Of a stretch of DNA of 64,000 nt, positions 51,441-62,016 are shown piece by piece. Below the pieces are notes generated by a model. That model ran no database searches and was not told where the DNA came from. It was given only the letters and a program-made list of their open reading frames with translations. Position 1 is the first letter of the stretch, and each line of letters begins with the position of its first letter. A program made the position numbers and the translations under genes. The DNA lies in contig NC_079231.1 of NCBI RefSeq assembly GCF_029633865.1, positions 29,043,216-29,107,215 of the forward strand, read 5' to 3'. The DNA comes from Lampris incognitus (taxonomy: Eukaryota > Chordata > Actinopteri > Lampriformes > Lampridae).

Positions 51441-53262
51441 TTTCTGTTCAGGGTGTTCAGGGTATTTGTGTTCGGGGTTTTCAAGGTGTTTCTGTTCAGG
51501 GTGTTCAGGGTATTTCTGTTCAGGGTGTTCAAGGTGTTTCTGTTCAGGGTGTTCAGGGTGTTTCTGTTCAGGGCTTTCAGGGTGTTTCTGTTCAGGGTTT
51601 TCAGGGTTTCAGTGTGTTTTTGTTCAGGGTTTTCAGGGTATTCTGTTCAGGGTGTTCAGGGTGTTCAGGGTTTTCAGGGTGTTTCTGTTCAGGGTTTTCA
51701 GGGTGTTTCTGTTCAGGGTTTTCAGGGTGTTCAGGGTGTTCAGGGTGTTTCTGTTCAGGGTGTACAGGGTGTTTCTGTTCAGGGTTTTCAGGGTGTTACT
51801 GTTCAGGGTGTTTCTGTTTAGGGTGTTCAAGGTCTTTCTGTTCAGAGTGTTCAGGGCGTTTCTGTTCAGGGTTTTTCTGTTCAGGGTGTTTCTGTTTATG
51901 GTATTCAAGGTCTTTCCGTTCAGAGTGTTCAGGGTGTTAAGACTGTTTCTGTTCAGGGTTTTTCTGTTCAGGGTGTTCAGGGTGTTTCTGTTCAAGGTGT
52001 ACAGGATGTTTCTGTTCAGGGTTTTCAGGGTGTTTCTGTTCAGGGTGTTCAGGATGTTTCTGTTCAGGGTGTTAATGTTGTTTCTGCTCAAGGTTTTTCT
52101 ATTCAGGGTTTTCCGGGTGTTTCTGTTCAGGGGTTTCAGGTTGTTCAGGGTGTTAATGTTGTTTCTGCTCAAGGTTTTTCTGTGCAGGGTTTTCCGGGTG
52201 TTTCTGTTCAGGGTTTTCAGGGTGTTTCTGTTCAGGGTTTTCAGGGTGTTCAGGATGTTTCTGTTCAAAGTGTTCAGGGTTTTCAGGGGGTTTATGTTCA
52301 GCGTTTTCAGGGTGTTTCTGTTTAGGGTGTTCAGGATGTTTCTGTTCAGGGTGTACAGGGTGTTTCTGTTCAGGGTTTTCAGGGTGCTTCTGTTCAGGGT
52401 TTTCAAGGTGTTTCTATTCAGGGTGTTCAGGGTGTTTCTGTTCAGGGTTTCCAGGGTGTTTCTGTTCAGGGTGTACAGTGTGTTTCTGTTCAGGGTTTTC
52501 AGGGTGTTTCTGTTCAGGGTTTTCAGGCTGTTTCAGTTCAGGGTTTTCAGGCTGTTGCTGTTCAGGGTTTTCAGGGTGTTTCTGTTCAGGGTGTTCAAGG
52601 TGTTTCTGTTTAGAGTGTTCAGTGTGTTTCTATTCAGGGTTTTCGGGGTGTTTCTGTTCAGAGTGTTTCTGTTTAGGGTGTTCAAGGTGTTTCTGTTCGG
52701 GGTTTCAACGTTGGTTCTGTTCAAGGTGTTTCTGTTCAGGGTGTTCAAGGTGTTTCTGTTCAGGGTGTTCAGCGTGTTTTTGTTCAGGGTTTTCAGGGTG
52801 TTTCTGTTCAAAGTGTTCAGGGTTTTCAGTGGGTTTATGTTCAGGGTTTTCAGGGTGTTCCTGCTCAGGGTTTTCAGGGTGTTTATTTTCAGGATTTCCA
52901 GGGTGTTTCTGTTCGGTGTTTTTCAGGTTTTCAGTGTGTTTCTGTTCAGGGTTTTCAGGGTATTTTTGGTCAAGGTGTTCAGGGTGTTCAGGGTTTTCAG
53001 GGTGTTTATGTTCAGGGTTTTCAGGGTGTTTCTGTTCAGGGTGTTTCTGTTCAGGGTGTTCAGGGTGTTTCTGTTCAGGGTGTTAAGGTTGTTTCTGTTC
53101 AAGGTGTCTCTTTTTAGGGTGTTCATGGTGTTTCTGTTCGGGGTTTCAACGTTGGTTCTGTTCAAGGTGTTTCTGTTCAGGGTGTTCATGGTGTTGCTGT
53201 TCAAGGTTTTCACGGTGTTTCTGTTCAGAGTGTTCATGGGGTTCATGGTGTTTCTGTTCAGG
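51441..53262. repeat. 1.8-kb minisatellite of TTCAGGGTGTTTCTG-type units
   Basis: Built from 9-, 12- and 15-base blocks such as GTGTTCAGG, GTTTTCAGG and GTGTTTCTGTTCAGG. Nearly all are multiples of three, so long frames stay open in several readings (Phe/Val/Arg-rich on +, Asn/Thr/Leu-rich on -). It lies wholly inside TRIM intron 1. Confidence 0.92.
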
Positions 53263-53499
53263 GTGGGGCCTTCTCGTCACATGGAAATGGTTGCTCCTTT
53301 TGTCACTTGTTGTGGGGAAGGTGAAAACAGCCCCAGCTACATTCCATTCTATTTGTAATGCACCAACCCGTCCTGGTGTTTGCATCTGTGTCCAGCAGTC
53401 TCCATATGGCTGTCTGAGAGACATGTGATGAGATGTGATGTAGCAGCAGCTGACACAGCAGCCTGTTGAGCTACATGATGAATGCATGTGAAGCTGCTC

Positions 53500-53645
53500 T
53501 GTGTGACTGCTGATCTGTGTGGCTGCTGCTCCATGTCGCTGCTGCTCTGTGTGGCTGCTGCGCTGTGTGGCTGCTGCTCTATGTGGCTGCTGTTCTGTGT
53601 GACTGCTGCTCTGTGTGGCTGCTGCTCTGTGTGACTGCTGCTCTG
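53500..53645. repeat. CTGTGTGGCTGCTG-type tandem repeat
   Basis: About ten imperfect 15-base units ending 12 bases before the acceptor of TRIM exon 2. It supplies part of the pyrimidine-rich tract. Confidence 0.8.
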
Positions 53646-53657
53646 TATCTCCTGCAG

Positions 53658-53753
53658 AAAGTGCTGTCAGAGATGCAGACAGACAACCATGAGAGACTGA
53701 AGGAAAGAGAGAAAGAGCTGAAAGAGATGAAGAAGGTGATGGATACTATGAAG
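53658..53753 (+). CDS. TRIM exon 2, coiled coil, 96 bp
   Basis: CCTGCAG/.../AAG/GTCGGT. 32 codons (KVLSEMQ...LKEREKELKEMKKVMDTMK), phase 0. 96 bp is the standard size of this exon in the TRIM family. The donor GTCGGT is not optimal. Confidence 0.85.
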
Positions 53754-54174
53754 GTCGGTGAACAGCTGATCTTAGTCAAACATAATGTGTACCTGCCTTT
53801 ACTGCCATGACATTATGAGACGCTACCTGCTGGTGTGGAGTGATGGGGTATCACACTGAGAATAAATGATAATTATAAATACATCATCTAGCCAGGCAAC
53901 TCCCTGATACTGATACTGCTGAGGCAATCACTGTTTTTTACTTATTTTGGATTTGTTTGTTGGAACAAGCAGAATTTAAAATTGTTGCAGACTTATATTT
54001 GAATACGCACACACACGAGTCCTGTTCATCACCTGCATCTGTGAGAGAGGGAGAAGTCCTTCATCATTTGTCTACCTCATGGAAAGCATTTTAATGCGTG
54101 AAAGATACATTTAGACATTCAAAATAAAATTTAAATTAATTTAATTAATTAACTTTTACATGCATACATTTGGT

Positions 54175-54177
<3 letters not shown>

Positions 54178-54245
<68 letters not shown>
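54178..54245. repeat. (TA)n then (TG)n microsatellite
   Basis: TA run to 54206 followed by TG to 54243; a second short AT run is at 54313-54332. Both are in TRIM intron 2, where nothing else is recognised. Confidence 0.95.
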
Positions 54246-54514
54246 ATAAATATAATTGTTGAGCTCTTTTTTCTGCATCCAAGGTTTCATTGCAACATCC
54301 CGTGGACACATATAATATATATATATATATATGGATAATTATTATTTTCCTTGTATAACAGGGACTGGTGAGAAAATGCCAACGTTCTTTTAACCCCTAT
54401 TCCCATTCTAGTTAGTTAGCACCATATTGCACCTGCATGAAGAGAAAAAACACTTGTTGTGGTCTAGAGGATGCTAAAATCTGCATCCCTGCATGTGACC
54501 CCCCCCTCCCCCAG

Positions 54515-54748
54515 CGCTCAGCAGACCTGGTGCACAGTGATACGCAGTTGGTGCTCTTGGAGCTTCAGCGCTCGGTGGAACGCCTGCAGGAGCTGGTGGA
54601 AGAGATGCTGGACCAGGCAGGCCAGGAGAAGATGGCCCAGGCCCAGGAGGTGACTGAAAGCCTGGAGGCCAAGATCAAAGAGCTGAGGATGAGGGACAGA
54701 CAGATGAAAGAGCTGGCCCGCTGTGAGGATCACATCCACTACCTCCAG
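54515..54748 (+). CDS. TRIM exon 3, coiled coil, 234 bp
   Basis: CCCCAG/.../CAG/GTGGGC. 78 codons, phase 0, starting RSADLVHSDTQLVLLELQRS and ending CEDHIHYLQ. 234 bp is the standard TRIM third-exon length. Heptad-rich; forms the antiparallel dimer helix in TRIM proteins. Confidence 0.88.
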
Positions 54749-54796
54749 GTGGGCAGGGAGGAAGCCAAGAATGCAATGCTACACAGGGTTATGACG

Positions 54797-54797
54797 T

Positions 54798-54879
<82 letters not shown>
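54797..54879. repeat. (GT)n microsatellite joined to a SINE
   Basis: Begins 49 bp after exon 3 and runs directly into the SINE body at 54880, replacing the SINE tRNA head. Confidence 0.95.
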
Positions 54880-54880
<1 letters not shown>

Positions 54881-55256
54881 GCCTCCGGCTTGGTCAGGCG
54901 TCCCTACAGACACAACTGGCAGTGTCTGCGGTTGGGAGGCCGGATGTGGGTATGTGTGTTGGGCGCTGCACTATCGTCTCCTCTGGTCGGTTGGGGCACC
55001 TGTCCAGGGGGGAGGGGTAACTGGGGGAATAGCGTGATCCTCCCACGCGCTACGTCCCCCCTGGTGAAACTCCTCGCTGTCAGGTGAAAATAAGCGGCTG
55101 GTGACTCCACATGTATCGGAGGAGGCATGTGGTAGTCTGCAGCCATCCCCTGATTAGCAGAGGGGGTGGGTGGAGCAGCGATTGAGATGGCTCGGAAGAG
55201 TGGGGTAATTGGCCGGATACAAGTACAGTTGGCGAGAAAAAAAAGGGGGGGGGGCA
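54880..55256 (+). mobile_element. tRNA-SINE copy 1, head missing
   Basis: CTCCGGCTTGGTCAGGCGTCC...ACTCCTCGCTGTCAGGTGAAAA...GGCGAGAAAAAAAAGGGG matches the bodies at 59190-59540 and 63235-63597. The tRNA-related promoter part is absent. Confidence 0.8.
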
Positions 55257-55329
55257 AAATAATTTGATTACAACATCAAGTAATGATCCCCTGTAGATAT
55301 GTGTAAGTGCAGGACCTATATCCCCACAG

Positions 55330-55489
55330 ACGTGTGAAGACATCTGCTCTCCTCTGGAGACAGAAGACCTTCCTCGTGTGCAGACGATCCAACAGGCATC
55401 ATATGAACCAGTGCGAGACGCCATCCTGGATCTCAGAGAGCGCATAGAAGACATTTGCAACCAAGAGCTCGGCAAAATCACCAAACAAG
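55330..55489 (+). CDS. TRIM exon 4, 160 bp
   Basis: CCACAG/.../CAAG/GTCTGT. Starts in phase 0 (TCEDICSPLETEDLPRV), as expected after exon 3, and leaves one base over. It corresponds to the end of the coiled coil and the start of the linker. Related genes often split this region into a 23-bp exon and another; here it is one piece. Confidence 0.8.
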
Positions 55490-55643
55490 GTCTGTCGAAA
55501 GAAGCACATCCATTTAAAAAAAAAACATGCGTATCCTCTGCATATATGCAGACACAAAGGGTTTGTCAGCAGGGCATTGTGATGACTGCTGCAACACGTG
55601 ACGTGGTGCTGCGTCACGTTTAATTATGTCTTTTCTTTTTCAG

Positions 55644-55682
55644 TAAATGACACAACTTGGTTTGTTTTGGGAGACAGCAGTG
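55644..55682 (+). CDS. TRIM mini-exon 5, 39 bp, phase 1-1
   Basis: TTTTTCAG/TAAATG...AGTG/GTGAGA. With the G left by exon 4 it reads VNDTTWFVLGDSS and again leaves one base. Confidence 0.65.
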
Positions 55683-55864
55683 GTGAGAACAGATTCTATT
55701 CTTTATAGATACAGTCACAATCAGATTATGCAGTACTGCATGCTTTTAATCCTGTTTTGGTTTGGTTTGGTTTGGTTTTTTGTTTTCTTTTTTACGATTT
55801 CCTGTTTTTTTCTGAGTTGCTGAGCCTTTTTTTCAGACACACTGTCACTCTAATCTGTTGCTAG

Positions 55865-55903
55865 GTAACAGGAGTGGAGGACAGAAGGCGGGCATTTTAA
55901 AAC
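55865..55903 (+). CDS. TRIM mini-exon 6, 39 bp, phase 1-1
   Basis: TTGCTAG/GTAACAGG...AAAAC/GTGAGT. Reads GNRSGGQKAGILK. Confidence 0.65.
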
Positions 55904-56191
55904 GTGAGTTTCCTATTCTCCGTTTCAGCACATTGTTTCCAAATATAAAGTCTGATGATGTCAGAGAGTCTGATGATGTCAGAGAATCACGTTCTCATCG
56001 ACTTTGAAAATGAATGTGAATGAATGAAGAAAGGGACTAAGGGAAATAAATGTGTAATGGAAAATTTTATTTTGCTTGATAGTGAACGATTCATCCAATT
56101 CTCAAGACTCTTGCTTGTATCTAACTGGTGGTGTGTGTATATGAATAGTCTGCTGTATAATATGGATTATTAATCTGTCTTCCTGTCATAG

Positions 56192-56236
56192 TGTTTTCTG
56201 GTCTGGGCTCTCGCAACACAACACATGGGGAGCAGG
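56192..56236 (+). CDS. TRIM mini-exon 7, 45 bp, phase 1-1
   Basis: CTGTCATAG/TGTTTTC...GCAG/GTGAGT (last exon base 56236). Reads LFSGLGSRNTTHGEQ. Confidence 0.65.
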
Positions 56237-56325
56237 GTGAGTACCTCTGCAGCCTGTTCACATCACCTCATGCATCTTTCAGTACACACACATGGAGCAA
56301 ACACACTTTGTTTAATGTCCTGCAG

Positions 56326-56370
56326 CTTCAACACCAAGGATCCAGAGGGTGCGGGGCCCGGAGAGCAGAG
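56326..56370 (+). CDS. TRIM mini-exon 8, 45 bp, phase 1-1
   Basis: TCCTGCAG/CTTCAAC...GCAGAG/GTATTA. Reads ASTPRIQRVRGPESR. The intron before it is only 89 bp. Confidence 0.6.
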
Positions 56371-56476
56371 GTATTACATGCTGGTGTCAACTTTATACTT
56401 CTTTATAACGAGCGTGTTCATAACCTCACCCGAAAACACCTGACATGCATATTTTATTTACAACTTCTTTTTATAG

Positions 56477-56524
56477 GCTTGGGCCTCACAACTCCAGATG
56501 TAAGAAGCAGGGCTATACCACGAG
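56477..56524 (+). CDS. TRIM mini-exon 9, 48 bp, phase 1-1
   Basis: CTTTTTATAG/GCTTGGG...CACGAG/GTGAGG. Reads GLGLTTPDVRSRAIPR. Confidence 0.62.
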
Positions 56525-58090
56525 GTGAGGTGTGTGTGTGTGGGGGGGGCAGTTTGATTACAATTGAATCAAAGGTCAATAAAGGCACATGCAGTAATAA
56601 ATAGGGTCCAGGCACAACATTATAATTGGTGCAAAGATGAGACATTTCAGACATTATTAGTTTACCATGGCTGTTATGGTGAGCTTGCAGAGATGGATGG
56701 AAAGGTGTCAGAGATGGTGTGGAAGACGGGTGAATTTTAGGGATTTTTTGTTTTTTGTTTTTTTTTGTTTGTTTTGCCAGGTATCGTAGAAACTGGTAGA
56801 ACGAGGGAGGCAGTGAAATAAACTGAAGGTGTTTTGTCAGAGTTGTCTCTTCACTCGTTCATCTGTCTACTGCGTTGTTTGGTCCAAATTCTGAGAGTTT
56901 TATCTTAAATGGTTCTTTTGATGAGGTTCTAGTTGGATGTAAAGTTTTGCATCTCGACTCAGATGGTCATTTTTTCTGGCACAGAATGGGACAACAACTC
57001 CTGCGTTGCTTAAATGAGTGCTGCTGACAACATAACAGCCTTCATGCTTGGTGTGGGGCAACAAAAAAAAAATCCAGGTGTTGAATTTTCAGGAGGAAAA
57101 GAAACACTAGACCGACCAGGATTTCACTCCTACCTAAAACGACAGTGGGTGATCATTTTGACCGCCACGGTGTTTAAACTCTATATTGTGTCGAGATAAA
57201 TACCCAGATATTAATGCATTACATATTTTAGTGTGTCTGTTATGAAACTAACTGACACCAAAATTAACATTTTAACAACTTTAATACTATTTTAAACAAT
57301 TTAAAATGCCCACTGCTCAACGCTTGTAAATACTGCAAGGCCTTGGTGGTAGTCATGGTGCGTCTGTAACCAGACATGTTGGGCATAATCACACATCAAG
57401 TTTAGACTATTTGTCTGCACTGGAGGGCGCTAGTGTGTTTCTAGGACACAGCAATGAACTTCACGAAGGAAATAACGTGACAACACACGTCATAAATACT
57501 GACATGACGCGCACGATCATGTGCAAATTACGAGCGGTCACGTTGACCGCTCATGGTCGTTATAGGTAGATCTTATCATAACTTTTTTGTGTGCAATTAA
57601 TCTAAAACTCGTTTCATTTTAATGCAAATACGTACAATTTTAGGGGAATTCAGGGAGCAGCAGGACTGTATCACCCCCCCCCCCCAAACAAAGTTATCAA
57701 ACTTTGAAAATCCAAAACGGCCGTGATGGTCGTCTTGGTCGCGCTCCTCTATCCCTAGTATTAGTCAGTGTTCTATCCCTGGTATTAGTCAGTGTTAAAT
57801 GAGACCTCGTGTTTCACTCTGTGCTGTCAGTAGAAAGCAGACTGGCAGGTGGTGCAGAGAGAAGCCGGTGAGGAGCGTCAGGCGGCATCCACCTGCCATG
57901 ACCTCCACCTGCCATGGCACACTGGCCGCTCTGCTCCCTCACAAGGCAAACGTCACCACTGGGCGTGTCACCTCCTTCTCAGCGTGTCTTCACTGGATTC
58001 TAGTGACGTTCACTAAAACAGCACACGTGAGGATAATCCAGGACCGAGAACCACCCGCTCAAGTTCCACTTTGCTTATGTGTCAAATGCA
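56525..58090 (+). other. TRIM intron 9, left part
   Basis: No further phase-matching exon was found. The part 57014-57780, with GACCGCCACGG and GAGCGGTCACGTTGACCGC, looks like a diverged DNA-transposon remnant (piggyBac-like is a guess). A TAG-initial candidate exon at 57831 does not keep the phase and is not called. Confidence 0.45.
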
Positions 58091-58850
58091 TAACCATACA
58101 AATGTTACATGAATAACCATACATAATGTTACATACATAACCATACATAACCATACATAATGTTACATACATAACCATACATTTTTATTTATTTATTTTA
58201 TTTTATTTTACCTTTATTTAACCAGGAGGATCTCGTTGAGATTACAAACCTCTTTTTCAAGGGAGACCTGACCAAGACAGGCAGCAGCAATTAGAAAGCA
58301 CAGATACAAAATCACAGTTGCAAAATTACACATTTGAAAACATAAACAAAAGACAAAAATATTTAGAAAAAAAAGTAAATTACAAGCAGATTATAAAAAA
58401 CAAGTACATGTTGTGAAATCAGCTTCAAGTGCTCTCAATTTGGATTTAAAACGACTCAGTGAGATTAACTCTGTAAATTTCCAGTCATTCTGCAACATAT
58501 TCCAGGTTAAAGGTGCAGAATGAACAAAAGCCTTTTTACCCAATTCAGTGCGGGCATATGTATGCAATATTACATACATGATATTACATACATAACCATA
58601 CATAATGTTACATACATAACCATACATAATGTTACATACATAACCATACATAATGTTACATACATAAACATACATAGTTACATACGTAATCATACATAAC
58701 CATACATAATGTTACATACACAACCATGCATAACCATACATAATGTTACATACATAAACATATGTAACCATACATAATGTTACATACATGACCACACATA
58801 ATCATACATAATGTTACATACATAACCATACGTAATGTTGCACACACTGC
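58090..58850. repeat. Satellite of ACATAACCATACATAATGTT units, interrupted
   Basis: About 20-base units at 58090-58178 and 58560-58850, with a LINE fragment in between. Unit variants include ACATAAACAT and ACATGACCACACAT. Confidence 0.85.
58180..58556 (-). mobile_element. LINE 3' fragment inserted in the satellite
   Basis: The minus strand encodes the last 50 or so residues of a LINE RT (LGKKAFVHSAPLTWNMLQ, then ELISLSRFKSKLRALE). A terminal region with the common fish tail, read as TTTTACCTTTATTTAACCAG on the + strand, and a T/A-rich poly(A) end near 58180-58210 follow. Satellite DNA lies on both sides. Confidence 0.6.
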
Positions 58851-59113
58851 TGGCAATGAAACGCTTAGGCATCAGGCTCACCTCCAAAAAAAAAAAAACG
58901 CTAGAAAATATAACCTTTTAATTTAAAGTTAAAGTTAAACTAAAACCTGTAATCTAAAATGTAGCTGTATTTACAGACCAGGTTTTTTTTTTAAATTAAA
59001 ACTCAACAAAAGTCAAAAATTGGTTAACATTTAACAGTCCAGGGTGTCCTGTACAGTGTTTATAGCAGTTGGCAATAAAAGTAACAATGAGATTTTTTTT
59101 TTAATTAAAAGTG

Positions 59114-59540
59114 AAGGGGCATCCGGGCCGTCTATTCCGTTATCTACCACCACGGGGATCGCCAGTTCGAATCCCCGTGATACCTCTGGCTTGGTCGGGC
59201 GTCCCTACAGACACAATTAGCCGTGTCTGCGGGTGGGAAGCCGGATGTGGGTATGTGTCCTGGTCGCAGCACTAGCGCCTCCTCTGGTCGGTCGGGGTGC
59301 CTGTTCGGGGGGGGGGGGAACTGGGGGGAATAGCGTGATCCTCCCACGCGCTACGTCCCCCTGGTGAAACTCCTCACTGTCAGGTGAAAAGAAGCGGCTG
59401 GTGACGCCACATGTATGGGAGGAGGCATGTGGTAGTCTGCAGCTCTCCCCGGATCAGCAGAGGGGGTGGAGCAGCGAGCGGGACGGCTCAGAAGAGTGGG
59501 CCAAGTACATTTGGGGAGAAAATTGGGGGGGGGGTCAAAA
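59114..59540 (+). mobile_element. tRNA-SINE copy 2
   Basis: tRNA-like head with box B (AGTTCGAATCC, 59164-59174), the same body as the other copies, and a G-rich/A-rich tail. Target duplication AATTAAAAGTG at 59103-59113 and 59541-59551. Box A is partly lost. Confidence 0.85.
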
Positions 59541-59551
59541 AATTAAAAGTG

Positions 59552-60480
59552 GCAGATGACTAGTGCAGCGGCGGAGCTAAATGTGGCTCCGACGCGAGGT
59601 GGTGTGGTGAACTCCTTTAACAGTCGCTTTGGGGTGGATTATAGTGTTTACCCTATGGTCAACGACCAAACAATTAAAATACAACCTTTCACTTTTTTAT
59701 TGGACGTTTTTGACTCAGAATTAAACTGTTATGAAGCAAAATTTAGCCGTTAAGCTAACTTTGAATGCTTAATTTGTACCAAGTCAGACTGTTGCTATGG
59801 TTACATAGGGTATTAGGCCAGCATTGGTTTTAATGCACACCATCCAGCCAATCAGAAGCCAGCATTCTCCGTTACCATAGTATAAAACTGTTTAGTAAAG
59901 CCTGGTCTGGTAATGCACCAGTTTAGTGTAGTCTTAAAGGACCACTGGGTCCACTATTTTGGAACTCAAACCTAATTAAAATATTATTAGGCGTCATGTA
60001 GAATCATGCAGACAAGAAGCTGCTGATTGCCTCAGTCTTAAGAAACGTACCACTAGATGGACATTTCAAACTGGACTTCAGTCCCGTGTAGTCGTTTAAT
60101 TCCCGGACATCATTTAACCCCTCCAAAAACTGTGGTATGTTTATAAGGGTGGGGGTACCTGCAGTCAGTTGTGACTGAAGAGCTCACTTAGATGATGATG
60201 AAACGTGTCTCTGATAAACGTTGTGCCCAGATGAGCTGATTCACCTTCCTGTGATTTTCTTACCTGGGTTATTGAACATGCATCAAGACAGGTGATACGT
60301 ACGTATATCTTGTTTGTGAGGACAGGAAGCTCACAGTGCAGTCAAATGTATCGTGATTTATTTTGGGTTTTTTTTTTCAGAATTCAGTTTGAATGAGAGC
60401 AAAATGTTTTTTAATTTGGCTCCACTTTTTACAGTGGACAAAGTGCATGAAAATCATCTGTAAACTTCTGCACTCGAGAG
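59552..60480 (+). other. TRIM intron 9, middle part
   Basis: Apart from the possible degenerate hammerhead-like segment near 60165-60240, nothing is recognised. Confidence 0.4.
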
Positions 60481-60483
60481 CAG

Positions 60484-60545
60484 GAAGTCCCGTAGCCCGG
60501 TGGTCCAGTAGCCCGGTGGTCCCGTAGTTCGGTGGTCCTGTAGCT
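60484..60545. repeat. 17-bp tandem repeat, about four units
   Basis: CCCGTAGCCCGGTGGTC and variants. Confidence 0.8.
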
Positions 60546-60638
60546 TTGCAAAATAAATCTTTAAAGTAACATGTCTGTGAATGCTCTCATTCATCCAGGT
60601 CATGGTTATCCAAAGGTGTTGAATCAAGTGCAACTGGA

Positions 60639-60716
60639 CTTGGTATATATCCGTGAAGACGTTTCGCCTCTCATCCAAGAGGCTTCCTCAGTTCGTGCCT
60701 TTCTGACTAGACCAGG
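60639..60716 (-). ncRNA. Hammerhead-like motif, left arm, damaged
   Basis: Minus strand: core CTGAGGA (60685-60691), six-pair stem II, GAAAC-GTC (60658-60665). The core has the same T-to-G change as the copy at 10444, and the distal stem I strand is CCTGGT. Confidence 0.5.
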
Positions 60717-60920
60717 CTAGTCTGACTGGCTGGTGATGAGACTCAGAATTTATCCTCGCGCGGCCAAACATCAGTACACAAAAGAGCCACTCATATCTAT
60801 GGCTCTGTTAGCGACGGGCGTTGGTAAACATCGGGACACAAAGAGCCATGGACATCTATAGCTCTGACAACGACTCCTAGAGGATAAATTCTGAGTCTCA
60901 TCACCAGCCAGTCAGACTAG

Positions 60921-60998
60921 CTTCGTCTAGTCAGAAAGGCACGAACTGAGGAAGCCTCTTGGATGAGAGGCGAAACGTCTTCACGAATATATACCAAA
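60921..60998 (+). ncRNA. Hammerhead-like motif, right arm, damaged
   Basis: Plus strand: core CTGAGGA (60946-60952), stem II GCCTCT/AGAGGC, GAAAC-GTC (60972-60979). Distal stem I is weakened (CTTCGT and ACCAAA). Confidence 0.5.
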
Positions 60999-61324
60999 TC
61001 CAGTTGCACTTGATTCAACTCCTTTGGATATCTTTGAAGTAACGTGTTGGAGAGTGTGGTTTACAACTATGTTTAATAGGACACGATAAGATACATCTGA
61101 CTGCAGGATGAGCTCCCAGTTTTGGAAAAGGAGAGCATGTTTTCTGAAGGTTTAAACGACTGTTAAAGTCCTGCAAGAAGATTTGTTGTGGTACTTTTCC
61201 CAGAGAGATTTTTATCTGTATGATTCTAAATGATGCCTGGCAATGTTTTTGAAAAGTGAATCTATCATGTAACAACATCCGCAATCAGACTTTCACCCCA
61301 AGTGGTCACTGGAGAGAAGAGGAA

Positions 61325-62010
61325 TGAAAGTCGGTAGGAGCAAGACGGAATACCTATGCGTGAATGAGAGGGAAGACAGTGGAATGCTGAGGATGCAGGG
61401 AGTAGAGGTGACGAAGGCATATGAGTTTAAATACTTGGGGTCAACTGTCCAAAGTAACGGGGAGTGCAGAAGAGAGGTGAAGAAGAGAGTGCAGGCAGGG
61501 TGGATTGGATGGAGAAGAGTGTCAGGAGTGATTTGTGACAGAAGGGTACCAGCAAGAGTTAAAGGGAAGGTTTACAAGATGGTTGTGAGACCAGCTATGT
61601 CGTATGGTTTGGAGACAGTGGCACTGATGAAAAGACAGAGGTGGAGCTGGAGGTGGCAGAGTTGAAGATGATAAGATTTTCATTGGGAGTGATGAAGAAG
61701 GACAGGATTAGGAACTAGTACTTTAGAGGGACAGCTCAGGTTGGACGGTTTGGAGACAAACCAAGAGAGGCAAGATTGAGATGGTGTGGACATGTGTTGA
61801 GGAGAGATGCTGGGTATATTGGGAGAAGGATGCAGACTATGGAGCTGCCAGGGAAGAGGCAAAGAGAAAGGCTGAAGAGGAGGTTTATGGATGTGGTGAG
61901 GGAGGACATGCAGGGAGCTGATGTGACAGAGGAAGATGCAGAGGACATGAAGAGATGGAAACAGCTGATCTGCTGTGGCGACCCCTAACGGGAGAAGCCA
62001 AAAGTTGTAG
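61325..62010 (+). pseudogene. RTE-like LINE RT C-terminal fragment
   Basis: Pieces in three frames: YEFKYLGSTVQSNGECRREV (about 61420), VYKMVVRPAMSYGLETVAL (about 61570), then RRFMDVVREDMQGADVTEEDAED and KRWKQLICCGDP (61886-61985). It ends GGCGACCCCTAACGGGAG and a (GTA)n tail. It differs from the fragment at 46700, so a second family is present. Confidence 0.7.
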
Positions 62011-62016
62011 TAGTAT

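Larger units (their letters stand above)
50128..53657 (+). other. TRIM intron 1 with satellites
   Basis: 3.5 kb from GTAAGG to CCTGCAG. It contains (CA)n at 51271-51354, the minisatellite 51441-53262 and a CTG-rich repeat at 53500-53645. The part 50130-51160 has no recognised feature apart from a small duplication (ATATACCATCCT near 50931-50952). Confidence 0.75.
60583..61030. mobile_element. Palindromic Penelope terminal element
   Basis: The arms 60608-60756 and 60881-61030 are inverted copies of the Penelope terminal segment. The centre (60757-60880) holds two of the 60-bp units in inverted order. Both arms carry a damaged hammerhead-like motif. No coding sequence is present. Confidence 0.8.

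Noticed and set aside
51418-53358. 646-codon open frame, and 257-codon antisense frame
   Set aside because: Both are made by the minisatellite, whose units are multiples of three. The region lies inside a well-supported TRIM intron.
57014-57199. 61-codon frame as a transposase exon
   Set aside because: Some flavour of a DNA transposon but no catalytic motif or terminal repeat could be shown.
57831-57867. Further TRIM mini-exon after CTGTCAG
   Set aside because: 37 bp breaks the phase-1 series and the alternative donor leaves only 18 bp.
58090-58850. Regular repeats suggestive of a CRISPR array
   Set aside because: Direct tandem satellite with no unique spacers, in vertebrate DNA.
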